Assembly: GCA_902493085.1 (NCBI GenBank)
Contig: CABUOH010000065.1
Location: 1-6,468, forward strand
DNA from: an uncultured Sutterella sp.
GTDB taxonomy: Bacteria > Pseudomonadota > Gammaproteobacteria > Burkholderiales > Burkholderiaceae_F
DNA length: 6,468 nt
Direction of reading: 5' to 3'
Shown: one piece after another, positions 1-4,794 of the stretch
How the letters are laid out: the number at the start of each line of letters is the position of its first letter
Position numbering within the stretch: the first letter of the stretch is position 1
Made by a program: the position numbers and the translations under genes
Notes under the pieces: generated by a model
Seen by the model: the letters and a program-made list of their open reading frames with translations, nothing else
What the model was told of the DNA's origin: nothing
Database searches by the model: none

Positions 1-131
1 ACTACCGCCGGCGCATCCGCGGCGTTCAGACTTGATGTGAGTCCCGTACCGCGCAGACTCATCCGACCGGGTGCCGCGACGGGATCGGCGGCGTCCGGCA
101 GTCGCCGGGATCAAGTTTCGCTCGGCTCCCT
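1..131. other. Unassigned left edge
   Basis: No gene can be named here. One plus-strand frame is open from base 1 to a TAG at 142-144, giving 47 codons that could be the tail of a gene cut by the window edge and would overlap the ATPase gene end by about 13 bases. Its composition is low-complexity (Ala, Gly, Ser, Arg) and matches no family I recognise. A minus-strand ATG at position 64 stays open to the window edge but lacks a convincing ribosome-binding site. GC-rich self-complementary stretches are present, but no hairpin with a T-run that would count as a terminator for the ATPase gene. Confidence 0.3.
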
Positions 132-1367
132 TCAATTGGCGTAGCGGACATTTTCCAAATCCTGCAGAGGCTGGCTCAATGCCTTATAGATGACGTTCGG
201 ACCGGCCGTCACATCTTCGAGCTTGAACCCTTCTTCTGAGGAAGAGGTTGCGTAAAAATTCAGCCGCGCGTTGAGCCCATGCTTGTATGCATGGACTTCC
301 ACCGCCCGAATGAAGTAGGGGCTGTGCGAGGCCGCAAGGATGTGCAGGCCGTAATCCTTTTGCAATAGGACCAGGCATTCGGCCAGAACCAATTGCCAAG
401 CCGGATGCAGATGAATCTCGGGTTCGTCCAGGATGATCGTGCCGTTTTCGCGGATCGATCGGTTGGACAGAAGCCGATGCAGGATCAGCAGGGTTTGAAG
501 GCCGGCGGAAATGTTGCGTGAATGCACAAGTTCCGACGATGCTCTTTCCTTGTACCGAAAGCTTTGTCCGGCTTGGTCGAATACAAGCTCGCCTTGGCAC
601 GCCCGGTCGAGAGACGTGAAAACGTTTTTGAGCTTTTCCTTTGCCACCATCCCTTCGAGCAGGTTGTGAACGGGCGCTCTTGTCAACAAGTCGAGCAAAT
701 GCGAGCGATGGTCTGTCGGGGCGTCGGAGGGAAAGCGCGGGCTCAGGTTCAGAACGAACGGATCATCGATGTAGACAGCCTGATTCGTCAACAAAAACGG
801 CTGGTCCACGCGGGTCTTTTCGAGATCTCGATGGAAGTCGACGGCAAGCGTTTTGTCCTTGATTTGAAGGCGTATCGAGGACCCGTCCGGACATCCGATT
901 CGCCCGACCTGCTCGGAAAACTCTTCTGAAAACTGACGGTGTATCCTGGCCTTGAGCAGGTCTTCATCCGTGACCCGCTGAACCGACTGGAGCTTTTGCT
1001 TCAGGTCGTCAAGGGCAGCCTGAGGAAGGTTGGGAAAATTCCGGTGAAACGCCGCCTCGAGTTCCGTCCAATCGCCGCTGGCTTGGCGTGCGGCCTGCAC
1101 CATCTCGCTCATTCTGTCGATTTGAGCGTGAGCCTCGCTGAAAAAGCGATTGTTGCCCAGGACGGCTTCTCGCAATGCCGCTCGGACTGCATGCCTTCGC
1201 GTTCGGTCGTAGAAGTCATCGTCAACGCAAAAGCCGTTGAGCATCGCGAAAAGGGCTTTCCCAATTGTGCTTTTCCCCGTCGAATTCGGGCCGGCGATGA
1301 GGGTGATTCCCTTGATTTGAATGGAGGCGTCGGCAAGTTTGCCGACGTTTTGCAGGCGGAGCTTCAT
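132..1367 (-). CDS. AAA/ABC-type ATPase (AAA_15/AAA_21-like), stand-alone
   Basis: A 411-residue predicted ATPase of the SMC/RecF/ABC-like superfamily. Seen in the sequence: an N-terminal strand (MKLRLQNVGKL) leading to Walker A at residues 26-34 (GPNSTGKST); a long, mainly helical insert at about 50-280; an ABC-signature-like NISAGLQ at 285-291; Walker B with catalytic Glu at 311-317 (IILDEPE), followed by HLHP; and an H-loop at 345-350 (AASHSP). These motifs are the normal core of proteins annotated AAA_15 or AAA_21. After the H-loop only about 60 residues remain, so no TOPRIM nuclease domain of the OLD type is fused. ATP binding and hydrolysis are well supported; the substrate is unknown. 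Such ATPases often work with a nuclease or other effector in defence modules, but no partner is visible here. The ATG has a weak AAGG six bases upstream. Base composition looks less GC-rich than in the his genes, which hints at acquisition. Confidence 0.88.
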   Translation of the reverse strand: MKLRLQNVGKLADASIQIKGITLIAGPNSTGKSTIGKALFAMLNGFCVDDDFYDRTRRHAVRAALREAVLGNNRFFSEAHAQIDRMSEMVQAARQASGDWTELEAAFHRNFPNLPQAALDDLKQKLQSVQRVTDEDLLKARIHRQFSEEFSEQVGRIGCPDGSSIRLQIKDKTLAVDFHRDLEKTRVDQPFLLTNQAVYIDDPFVLNLSPRFPSDAPTDHRSHLLDLLTRAPVHNLLEGMVAKEKLKNVFTSLDRACQGELVFDQAGQSFRYKERASSELVHSRNISAGLQTLLILHRLLSNRSIRENGTIILDEPEIHLHPAWQLVLAECLVLLQKDYGLHILAASHSPYFIRAVEVHAYKHGLNARLNFYATSSSEEGFKLEDVTAGPNVIYKALSQPLQDLENVRYAN

Positions 1368-1394
1368 GACAAACCTTGACGACGACGATTTTCC

Positions 1395-1400
1395 ATTCTA
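1395..1400 (-). promoter_or_regulatory. Candidate -10 element for the ATPase gene
   Basis: On the minus strand the hexamer TAGAAT matches the sigma-70 -10 consensus at five of six positions and lies about 28 bases upstream of the ATPase start codon. The region 17-18 bases further upstream has only a poor -35 match. It is a plausible start of transcription just ahead of the gene, not a firm call. Confidence 0.25.
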
Positions 1401-1481
1401 GCCCGGCGCGGCTTGGGGCGTCGTGCTGCGGGGCGAGCGCTTGAAACGAGCCGCGCTCAGCCCTCGCGCATGGGTTGCCCG

Positions 1482-1497
1482 CGGCGGCAGGCCGCCG
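1482..1497. repeat. GC-rich hairpin between ATPase and flavodoxin genes
   Basis: CGGCGG and CCGCCG form a perfect 6-bp stem around the loop CAGG. No T-run follows on either strand, so it is not a standard intrinsic terminator. It lies between the flavodoxin terminator and the ATPase start, and could stabilise an RNA end. Confidence 0.35.
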
Positions 1498-1551
1498 GAA
1501 ACTGACATTTCGTTTATTTGATAACCGCCTGCAAAACGCGGCAGTTCGTCA

Positions 1552-1592
1552 GAATAAAGCGCCGGCGGTGGACGAGCCACGCTTCCGGCGCT
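1552..1592 (-). terminator. Intrinsic terminator of the flavodoxin gene
   Basis: Read on the minus strand, AGCGCCGG (1592-1585) and CCGGCGCT (1565-1558) form a perfect 8-bp stem followed directly by TTATTCT. The 19-base loop contains a second small stem (GTGG with CCAC). It begins about 20 bases after the flavodoxin stop codon, as expected for a terminator of that gene, and separates it from the ATPase gene downstream on the same strand. The T-run is interrupted by an A, so termination may be partial. Confidence 0.6.
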
Positions 1593-1610
1593 CGACAAGG
1601 TTGGCCGCCA

Positions 1611-2201
1611 TCATGGCAGGCAGCCGTTCTCCTTGAGCCAGCTGCGGACGCGGTTGTCCTGAGGGCGCACGCTTCCGTAGACGGTGAGGTGCGTGCCGAG
1701 GTTTTTGCCTGCAAGAAGCGTCTCGAAGTCCTTCCGCGTTTCCATGAGGCCTCCGCCTCCGTGCGTGTTGGCGGTGAGGATCTGTTTGCCTGAAAGGTCG
1801 ACTGACTTGATCCAAGTCTGCAGCGGCATGGCGACGTGGTGCCACCAGGTCGGCGTGGCGAGCACGATGACGTCATAGAGGGCGAGGTTGACGGCGAACG
1901 GCTTGATGGGACGGATGATGCCGCGCTCGAGTTCGTCCTTCACCACCTCGGTGGCCGAGCCGTAGCTGTCGGGATAGGGTTCGATTGTTTCTACGCGGTA
2001 AAGGTCGGCGCCCGTCATGGCTCGGACGGCCTCGGCGAGGCTTTGCGTGTTGCCTGACTTCGTGAAATAGACGACCGCAATGCGTCGGGTATTGGCAGAG
2101 GCTGCTTCGGCTGATTGCAAGATTTGAGGAACCGGGACTGCGCCGCAGCCGAGTGCTGCGACGGCAAGGGCGGCCGAAGTGAAAAGACGGCGCTTTTGCA
2201 T
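1611..2201 (-). CDS. Exported flavodoxin-like FMN protein
   Basis: A 196-residue flavodoxin-fold protein (Flavodoxin_4-like). Seen: strand 1 plus the FMN phosphate loop at residues 41-53 (IAVVYFTKSGNTQ); an aromatic segment at 116-130 (PTWWHHVAMPLQTW) placed to cover the flavin ring; and a Gly-rich turn THGGGG at 146-151. The N-terminus is an export signal: RRLF at 4-7, a hydrophobic stretch at 10-24, and a possible cleavage after AEAASA near 36. Two arginines followed by x-Phe suggest the Tat route, which suits a cofactor folded in the cytoplasm; a Cys at 19 makes a poor lipobox. Family members bind FMN and act in electron transfer or quinone reduction; the partner here is unknown. The ATG at 2201 was chosen because GGAG lies seven bases upstream. 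A longer form from a TTG at 2243 lacks such a site and would bury the signal. The AraC-type gene lies upstream on the same strand. Confidence 0.85.
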   Translation of the reverse strand: MQKRRLFTSAALAVAALGCGAVPVPQILQSAEAASANTRRIAVVYFTKSGNTQSLAEAVRAMTGADLYRVETIEPYPDSYGSATEVVKDELERGIIRPIKPFAVNLALYDVIVLATPTWWHHVAMPLQTWIKSVDLSGKQILTANTHGGGGLMETRKDFETLLAGKNLGTHLTVYGSVRPQDNRVRSWLKENGCLP

Positions 2202-2208
2202 GAGAATT

Positions 2209-2212
2209 CTCC
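2209..2212 (-). promoter_or_regulatory. Ribosome-binding site deciding the flavodoxin start
   Basis: Minus-strand GGAG with a seven-base spacer to the ATG at 2201. It supports this start over the upstream in-frame TTG at 2243. Confidence 0.7.
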
Positions 2213-2254
2213 GAGGGGCTAGGGTACGGCGGACTATGGTCAACCGCTGAATTC

Positions 2255-2270
2255 ATGGTACCAAGGTGCC
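2255..2270. promoter_or_regulatory. Candidate operator upstream of the flavodoxin gene
   Basis: ATGGTACCAAGGTGCC contains the palindrome GGTACC and resembles ATGGTAAAGGTAC found 22 bases upstream of the araC-type start. It lies about 54 bases ahead of the flavodoxin start, a sensible place for an activator site. No convincing -35/-10 pair was found nearby, so the promoter itself is not identified. Confidence 0.3.
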
Positions 2271-2370
2271 TGATTTCGGACGATGCCCGGAGGTCTCAAG
2301 TTCGTGCCGAATGCTCTCAATCTGCGCCTGCTTTTTCGAGGTGCATGACCGAAAGGAAATGACATCAGAC

Positions 2371-2935
2371 CGATTTGGACGTGAAGGCTGCGCAAACCCT
2401 TGTCACGCGCGGGTTTGAGCTCATTTTTGAGTTTCATCTCATAGGGGCGCGCACGAGCGTGTGGTGCCTTTTTACATCGCGCTCACGCTCGGACCGCTTG
2501 TTGCCGGACCCCGGATCGATTTAGACGCGAAAGTTGCGCAAACCCTTGTCACGCGCGGGTTTGAGCTCGTTTTTGAGTTTCATCTCATAGGGGCGCACGT
2601 GAGCGGGTGGTGCCTTTTTACACGGCGCCCGGCGCTCGAATCGCTTGTTGCCGGACACCAGATCGATTTAGACGTGAAGGCTGCGCAAATCCTTGCTCCG
2701 CATGGGTTTGAGCTCGGTTTTGATTTTTATCTCCTAGGGGCGCACGTGAGTGGGTGGTGCCTTTTTCCGCCGTTCCCGGCGCTCGGGCCGCTTGTTGCTG
2801 GACACCGGATCAATTTGGACGCGAATGCTGCGCAAACCCTTGCTCTGCACGGGTTTGAGCTCATTTTTGAGTTTTATCTCATAGGGGCGCGCTTGAGAGG
2901 GTGGTGCCTTTTTACGCCGCGCCCGACGCGTTCGG
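2371..2935. repeat. Tandem array of a 147-bp unit, 3.85 copies
   Basis: Copies start at 2371, 2517, 2664 and 2811. The first is 146 bp because one base is missing near 2475-2490; the others are 147 bp and the fourth stops after about 125 bp. Anchors shared by all copies are a GCGCAAA block, GGGTTTGAGCTC, a T-rich stretch, a TAGGGGCGC block and GGTGGTGCCTTTTT (one base different in copy 1). The flanks do not match the unit, so the edges are sharp. Because 147 is a multiple of three, a plus-strand frame stays open through copies 2-4 (2461-3090), but copy 1 is out of frame with it and most differences between copies change the amino acid, so I do not call a protein. On the minus strand a peptide like MKLKNELKPARDKGLR recurs in each copy, but an in-frame stop in copy 3 and missing start codons argue against one long gene. 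The array separates the araC-type gene from the flavodoxin gene. Confidence 0.9.
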
Positions 2936-2954
2936 ATCACCTGCCATCGTGCGC

Positions 2955-2980
2955 AGACTTCATGGCTACGCCTGAAGTCT
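2955..2980. repeat. Hairpin straddling the araC-type stop codon
   Basis: AGACTTCA and TGAAGTCT form a perfect 8-bp inverted repeat with a 10-base loop. The stop codon of the araC-type gene (2966-2968) lies inside the loop. No T-run follows on the minus strand, so it is terminator-like in place but not in full form. Confidence 0.5.
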
Positions 2981-3856
2981 TCTATCAAGAATGTCGCGCC
3001 TGGGTGCCTCTCCGAACAAGCGCTTGTATTCGCGGGAGAACTGCGAAGGGCTTTCGTAGCCCACCTTTCGGGCGGCAGCTTCGACGGTGAGGCTTTCAGC
3101 GAGCATCAGACGCTTTGCCTCGAGAAGACGAAGGTGCTTTTGATACTGAACCGGCGAAAGAGACGTAACGGCACGGAACTGTCGGTGAAAGGTCGACGGA
3201 GCCATGGCCGCGCGCTCGGCGAGCGTGGCGACGTCGACGGGCTCCGCGTAGTGGTCGCGAAGCCACCGAACGGCCTTGAGGATGCGTGCGTTGGGTGCGG
3301 CGTCCGAGCAGATGTCGGCAAGGAGGCGTCCTTCAGGACCGTCCAGAAGGAGGAAATGGATCTCCTTGAAGATCAAGGGGCCGAGCACCGCCGCACGGCG
3401 CGGATTCTTCATGAGTGCCAGATAGCGGCAAAGCGCGTCGAGAAGTTCTTCAGAAACAGTCGTCACGACGGCGGTTTCGTGACTGTCTCTGAGATCGGCG
3501 CATCGGCGTAGTTCCGGTGTCTCGGCGAGCAGTTCCGCGACAAGCGCCCGGTCAAGATGTATGGAAAGTGAGAGAAAGGGCGCCTCCGGCGAAGCTTTCT
3601 GAATCTGGAAGGAGCCGGGGAGATCGAGCGTCACGAGGGCGGCTTCGCCGGCGCCGTAGGAGAAGGACTTCCCGCCGATCATGCTCAGCTTTTTGCCGCT
3701 CATCACCAGGGCGAACATGGGATCGTAGAAGCACTGTCGGCTCTCTTGCGGCGCGTTGCAGCGGGTGAGAGCCAAGCCCGGCAGAGGGTTTTCAATGCGT
3801 CCTTCCTCAGGCATGGCTTCCAGCGTGAGTTGTCGAAGTTGTTCGAGCGTCTGCAT
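2966..3856 (-). CDS. AraC-family transcriptional regulator (AraC_N type)
   Basis: A 296-residue DNA-binding regulator. The N-terminal ~170 residues resemble the AraC_N sensor domain (start MQTLEQLRQLTLE, then PGLALTRCNAP at 26-36 and DPMFALVMSGKK at 45-56), a cupin-like ligand-sensing fold. The C-terminal ~100 residues carry two helix-turn-helix motifs, at about 207-228 (DVATLAERAAMAPSTFHRQF) and 256-281, the second containing the family signature GYESPSQFSREYKRLFG at 266-282. Length is normal for the group. Relatives such as E. coli YqhC regulate nearby oxidoreductase genes, so the flavodoxin downstream on the same strand is the obvious candidate target; that is inference. The ligand is unknown. 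The ATG at 3856 has only a weak GAGA upstream. A second in-frame Met at residue 15 has a GGAAG just two bases ahead, too close to be preferred. The gene is divergent from the his operon, about 560 bases from its likely promoter. Confidence 0.9.
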   Translation of the reverse strand: MQTLEQLRQLTLEAMPEEGRIENPLPGLALTRCNAPQESRQCFYDPMFALVMSGKKLSMIGGKSFSYGAGEAALVTLDLPGSFQIQKASPEAPFLSLSIHLDRALVAELLAETPELRRCADLRDSHETAVVTTVSEELLDALCRYLALMKNPRRAAVLGPLIFKEIHFLLLDGPEGRLLADICSDAAPNARILKAVRWLRDHYAEPVDVATLAERAAMAPSTFHRQFRAVTSLSPVQYQKHLRLLEAKRLMLAESLTVEAAARKVGYESPSQFSREYKRLFGEAPRRDILDRRLQA

Positions 3857-3877
3857 GATGTCGTTCTCAAGTTTGAT

Positions 3878-3896
3878 ATGGTAAAGGTACGATACC
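3878..3896. promoter_or_regulatory. Candidate operator upstream of the araC-type gene
   Basis: ATGGTAAAGGTACGATACC contains the palindrome GGTA-CGA-TACC and the direct repeat GGTAaaGGTA. It lies 22 bases upstream of the regulator start and resembles a motif ahead of the flavodoxin gene. It could serve in autoregulation. Confidence 0.3.
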
Positions 3897-3987
3897 TCAC
3901 CCGTCGTTCGGAGGGTGTGTCAGAGGGTATAAGTTGCCTGATTCTCTCAAATTGGTCCGGCGGACACTTCGCCACGATGGCGGGCTT

Positions 3988-4021
3988 TTCAGGCCTATTG
4001 AGGTTCTGGAATGGGCCTGAA
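3988..4021. repeat. 8-bp inverted repeat TTCAGGCC/GGCCTGAA
   Basis: Perfect 8-bp arms with an 18-base loop. Just upstream sit two smaller perfect hairpins (3955-3965 and 3970-3982); the second is followed by GGCTTTTC and so has a weak terminator-like look on the plus strand. No gene ends nearby on that strand. Confidence 0.45.
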
Positions 4022-4046
4022 CTGTGACTGCTGGGGCAGAATCCGA

Positions 4047-4097
4047 TTTTTCGTAAAGTATACTGGCGAAAATTTGACGTTTTTCGCCAGTATACTT
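4047..4097. repeat. Perfect 17-bp inverted repeat with overlapping direct repeat
   Basis: AAGTATACTGGCGAAAA (4056-4072) and its exact complement (4081-4097) flank an 8-base spacer. Each arm contains the self-palindromic AGTATACT. In addition TTTTTCG occurs at 4047-4053 and again at 4080-4086, so the element is also a direct repeat with a 32-33 base period (TTTTTCG, 2-3 bases, AGTATACT). The left TTTTTCG could pair with CGAAAA of the left arm and compete with the main hairpin. It may be a binding site for a dimeric protein, a bidirectional RNA hairpin or a mobile-element remnant. No gene abuts it and it is not followed by a T-run. Confidence 0.75.
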
Positions 4098-4411
4098 GCC
4101 GAAACTTGTCACCTGTCTTGGAGAGAACGAGAACGGCCCGCAGAGGTTTTTTGCCTATTTCTTGCCTATTCCTGCCTGTGGCTGATAGGGCGACGAGAGG
4201 CGCAACCGGCGGTTTCGATTTCCTGAACCCCTTTGTCGGGACGTTAGTTTTTTTCGAGATTTCGGAGCTTTTCGACGGGGATGGACGGGGAAGCACCTGT
4301 TTGTCGGCAAAAGTGAGTCGACTAAGGCCGTTTGCCTAGGCATTTCTGCTCAGATGCCGTGACGTTGGGCATGACGAGGCGATTTTCCTGCGGGGGATGT
4401 GCCCGGAGGGC

Positions 4412-4439
4412 TTGTCCCAAGGCGTCCGCGTGACATAAT
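4412..4439 (+). promoter_or_regulatory. Candidate his operon promoter
   Basis: TTGTCC (4412-4417) and CATAAT (4434-4439) are separated by 16 bases and match the sigma-70 -35 and -10 at four and five of six positions. Transcription would begin near 4446, about 85 bases before the leader peptide, leaving a leader RNA of about 350 bases before hisG. It is the best promoter-like pair seen upstream of the leader. Confidence 0.4.
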
Positions 4440-4459
4440 GATTGAAAGTCAGGCGAATC

Positions 4460-4485
4460 GATGCCCGATCATGGATGCCTGATCA
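4460..4485. repeat. Direct repeat GATGCCyGATCA between promoter and leader
   Basis: Two 12-base copies (4460-4471 and 4474-4485) differ at one position and are 14 bases apart. A related GATGCC with TGA two bases later lies near 4353. If the promoter call is right, the pair sits just downstream of the transcription start, where a repressor site or an RNA-level signal could act. Confidence 0.5.
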
Positions 4486-4530
4486 GAAACCTTGAAACGA
4501 ATTCAAACGCATACAGCCGGAGCACAAAAA

Positions 4531-4572
4531 GTGTATCTCTCCTCCCTTCGCCGCCATCACCACCATACGTAA
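4531..4572 (+). CDS. hisL: Histidine operon leader peptide
   Basis: A 13-residue peptide, MYLSSLRRHHHHT, read from a GTG start to TAA, with four consecutive His codons (4555-4566) right before the end. GGAG at 4519-4522 lies eight bases upstream of the GTG, a good ribosome-binding site. It is too short for ordinary gene finding. The E. coli leader has seven His codons in a 16-residue peptide; this one is shorter but has the same layout. Its job is regulatory: when charged His-tRNA is scarce the ribosome stalls on the His run, which changes the folding of the RNA ahead and allows transcription into hisG. The His run, the ribosome-binding site, the distance to a strong terminator and the hisG gene following make the call firm although the peptide itself probably has no function. 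Confidence 0.88.
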   Translation: MYLSSLRRHHHHT

Positions 4573-4694
4573 GACATCCCTCGGGCGCGTTAACGCTGTC
4601 GGGAGGATGGGTTCATGCTTTCGGCGGTGCGGAGTGAGACTCCAGCAGGACAATCAAGCAAAGCCCCCGGAAGCACGACTTCCGGGGGCTTTTT
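4540..4694 (+). promoter_or_regulatory. his attenuator: alternative leader RNA structures
   Basis: Segments that can pair in mutually exclusive ways are visible. Segment 1, TCCTCCC (4540-4546) in the leader codons, is complementary to GGGAGGA (4601-4607) in segment 2. Segment 2 also contains GGG (4609-4611) and GCTTT (4617-4621), which can pair with AAAGC-CCC at 4660-4667, the 5' arm of the terminator. Between them lies a nested hairpin, GGAGT-GAG-ACTCC (4631-4643), extended by TGC/GCA with one bulged base. A ribosome stalled on the His codons would cover segment 1, free segment 2 and so favour the antiterminator. The layout follows E. coli/Salmonella his attenuation. The 1:2 and terminator pairings are exact; the 2:3 pairing needs a bulge and is the weakest part. 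Confidence 0.75.
4661..4694 (+). terminator. his attenuator terminator
   Basis: AAGCCCCCGGAAG (4661-4673) and CTTCCGGGGGCTT (4679-4691) form a perfect 13-bp stem with the loop CACGA, and the RNA ends in a run of five U (4690-4694). It lies 88 bases after the leader stop codon and 100 bases before hisG, with no gene ending upstream, so its role is premature termination of the his transcript. Confidence 0.92.
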
Positions 4695-4794
4695 CGCAAC
4701 CGGAGTCGATGGGACGGCCGGGAGGCCGGAAGCGAATCGGTGCTTCGACGAACAACAGTCATCAACAAGTCAATATCAAACATCAGGGAAGCAA

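Larger units (their letters stand above)
3857..4411. other. Long divergent intergenic region rich in inverted repeats
   Basis: No credible gene was found between the araC-type start and the his promoter. Open frames here are short or run on from the antisense of araC and show no recognisable protein. The stretch holds several inverted repeats: GGTA-CGA-TACC (3886-3896), GTCCG-g-CGGAC (3955-3965), CGCCA-cga-TGGCG (3970-3982), TTCAGGCC/GGCCTGAA (3988-4021) and the 17-bp palindrome at 4056-4097. Other items are three TGCCTAT/TGCCTGT words spaced 10-11 bases apart (4152-4179), a weak stem followed by seven Ts (about 4226-4254, plus strand) that might act as a poor terminator, and the perfect palindrome TGCCTAGGCA (4333-4342). 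Confidence 0.6.

Noticed and set aside
939..1379. Plus-strand open frames antisense to the ATPase gene (522-929 and 939-1379)
   Set aside because: They are shadows of the minus-strand ATPase gene, whose motifs are unmistakable, and their translations show no family features.
2202..2243. Longer flavodoxin start at TTG 2243
   Set aside because: No ribosome-binding site is seen, and it would place 14 residues before a clear signal peptide that has its own ATG and GGAG.
2371..2935. CRISPR array
   Set aside because: The similarity extends across the whole 147-bp unit, with no short identical repeats separated by unique spacers.
2461..3090. Plus-strand open frame of 209 codons over the repeat array
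   Set aside because: It exists because the unit length is a multiple of three. The first copy is out of frame, changes between copies are mostly non-silent, there is no ribosome-binding site before the GTG, and the frame runs on into the antisense of the araC-type gene.
4056..4097. Intrinsic terminator or dif-like recombination site
   Set aside because: No T-run directly follows the stem on either strand, no gene ends beside it, and it does not resemble the dif consensus as I know it.
3703..4296. Minus-strand open frame of 197 codons upstream of the araC-type gene
   Set aside because: It overlaps the araC-type 5' end in another frame, crosses the 17-bp palindrome, and has a composition (Arg, Ser, Pro rich) typical of chance frames in GC-rich DNA.
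4615..4794. N-terminal extension of HisG
   Set aside because: As annotation it is rejected because HisG homologues begin at the equivalent of the 4795 start and the extension crosses the attenuator. It is kept as a finding because of the good ribosome-binding site.
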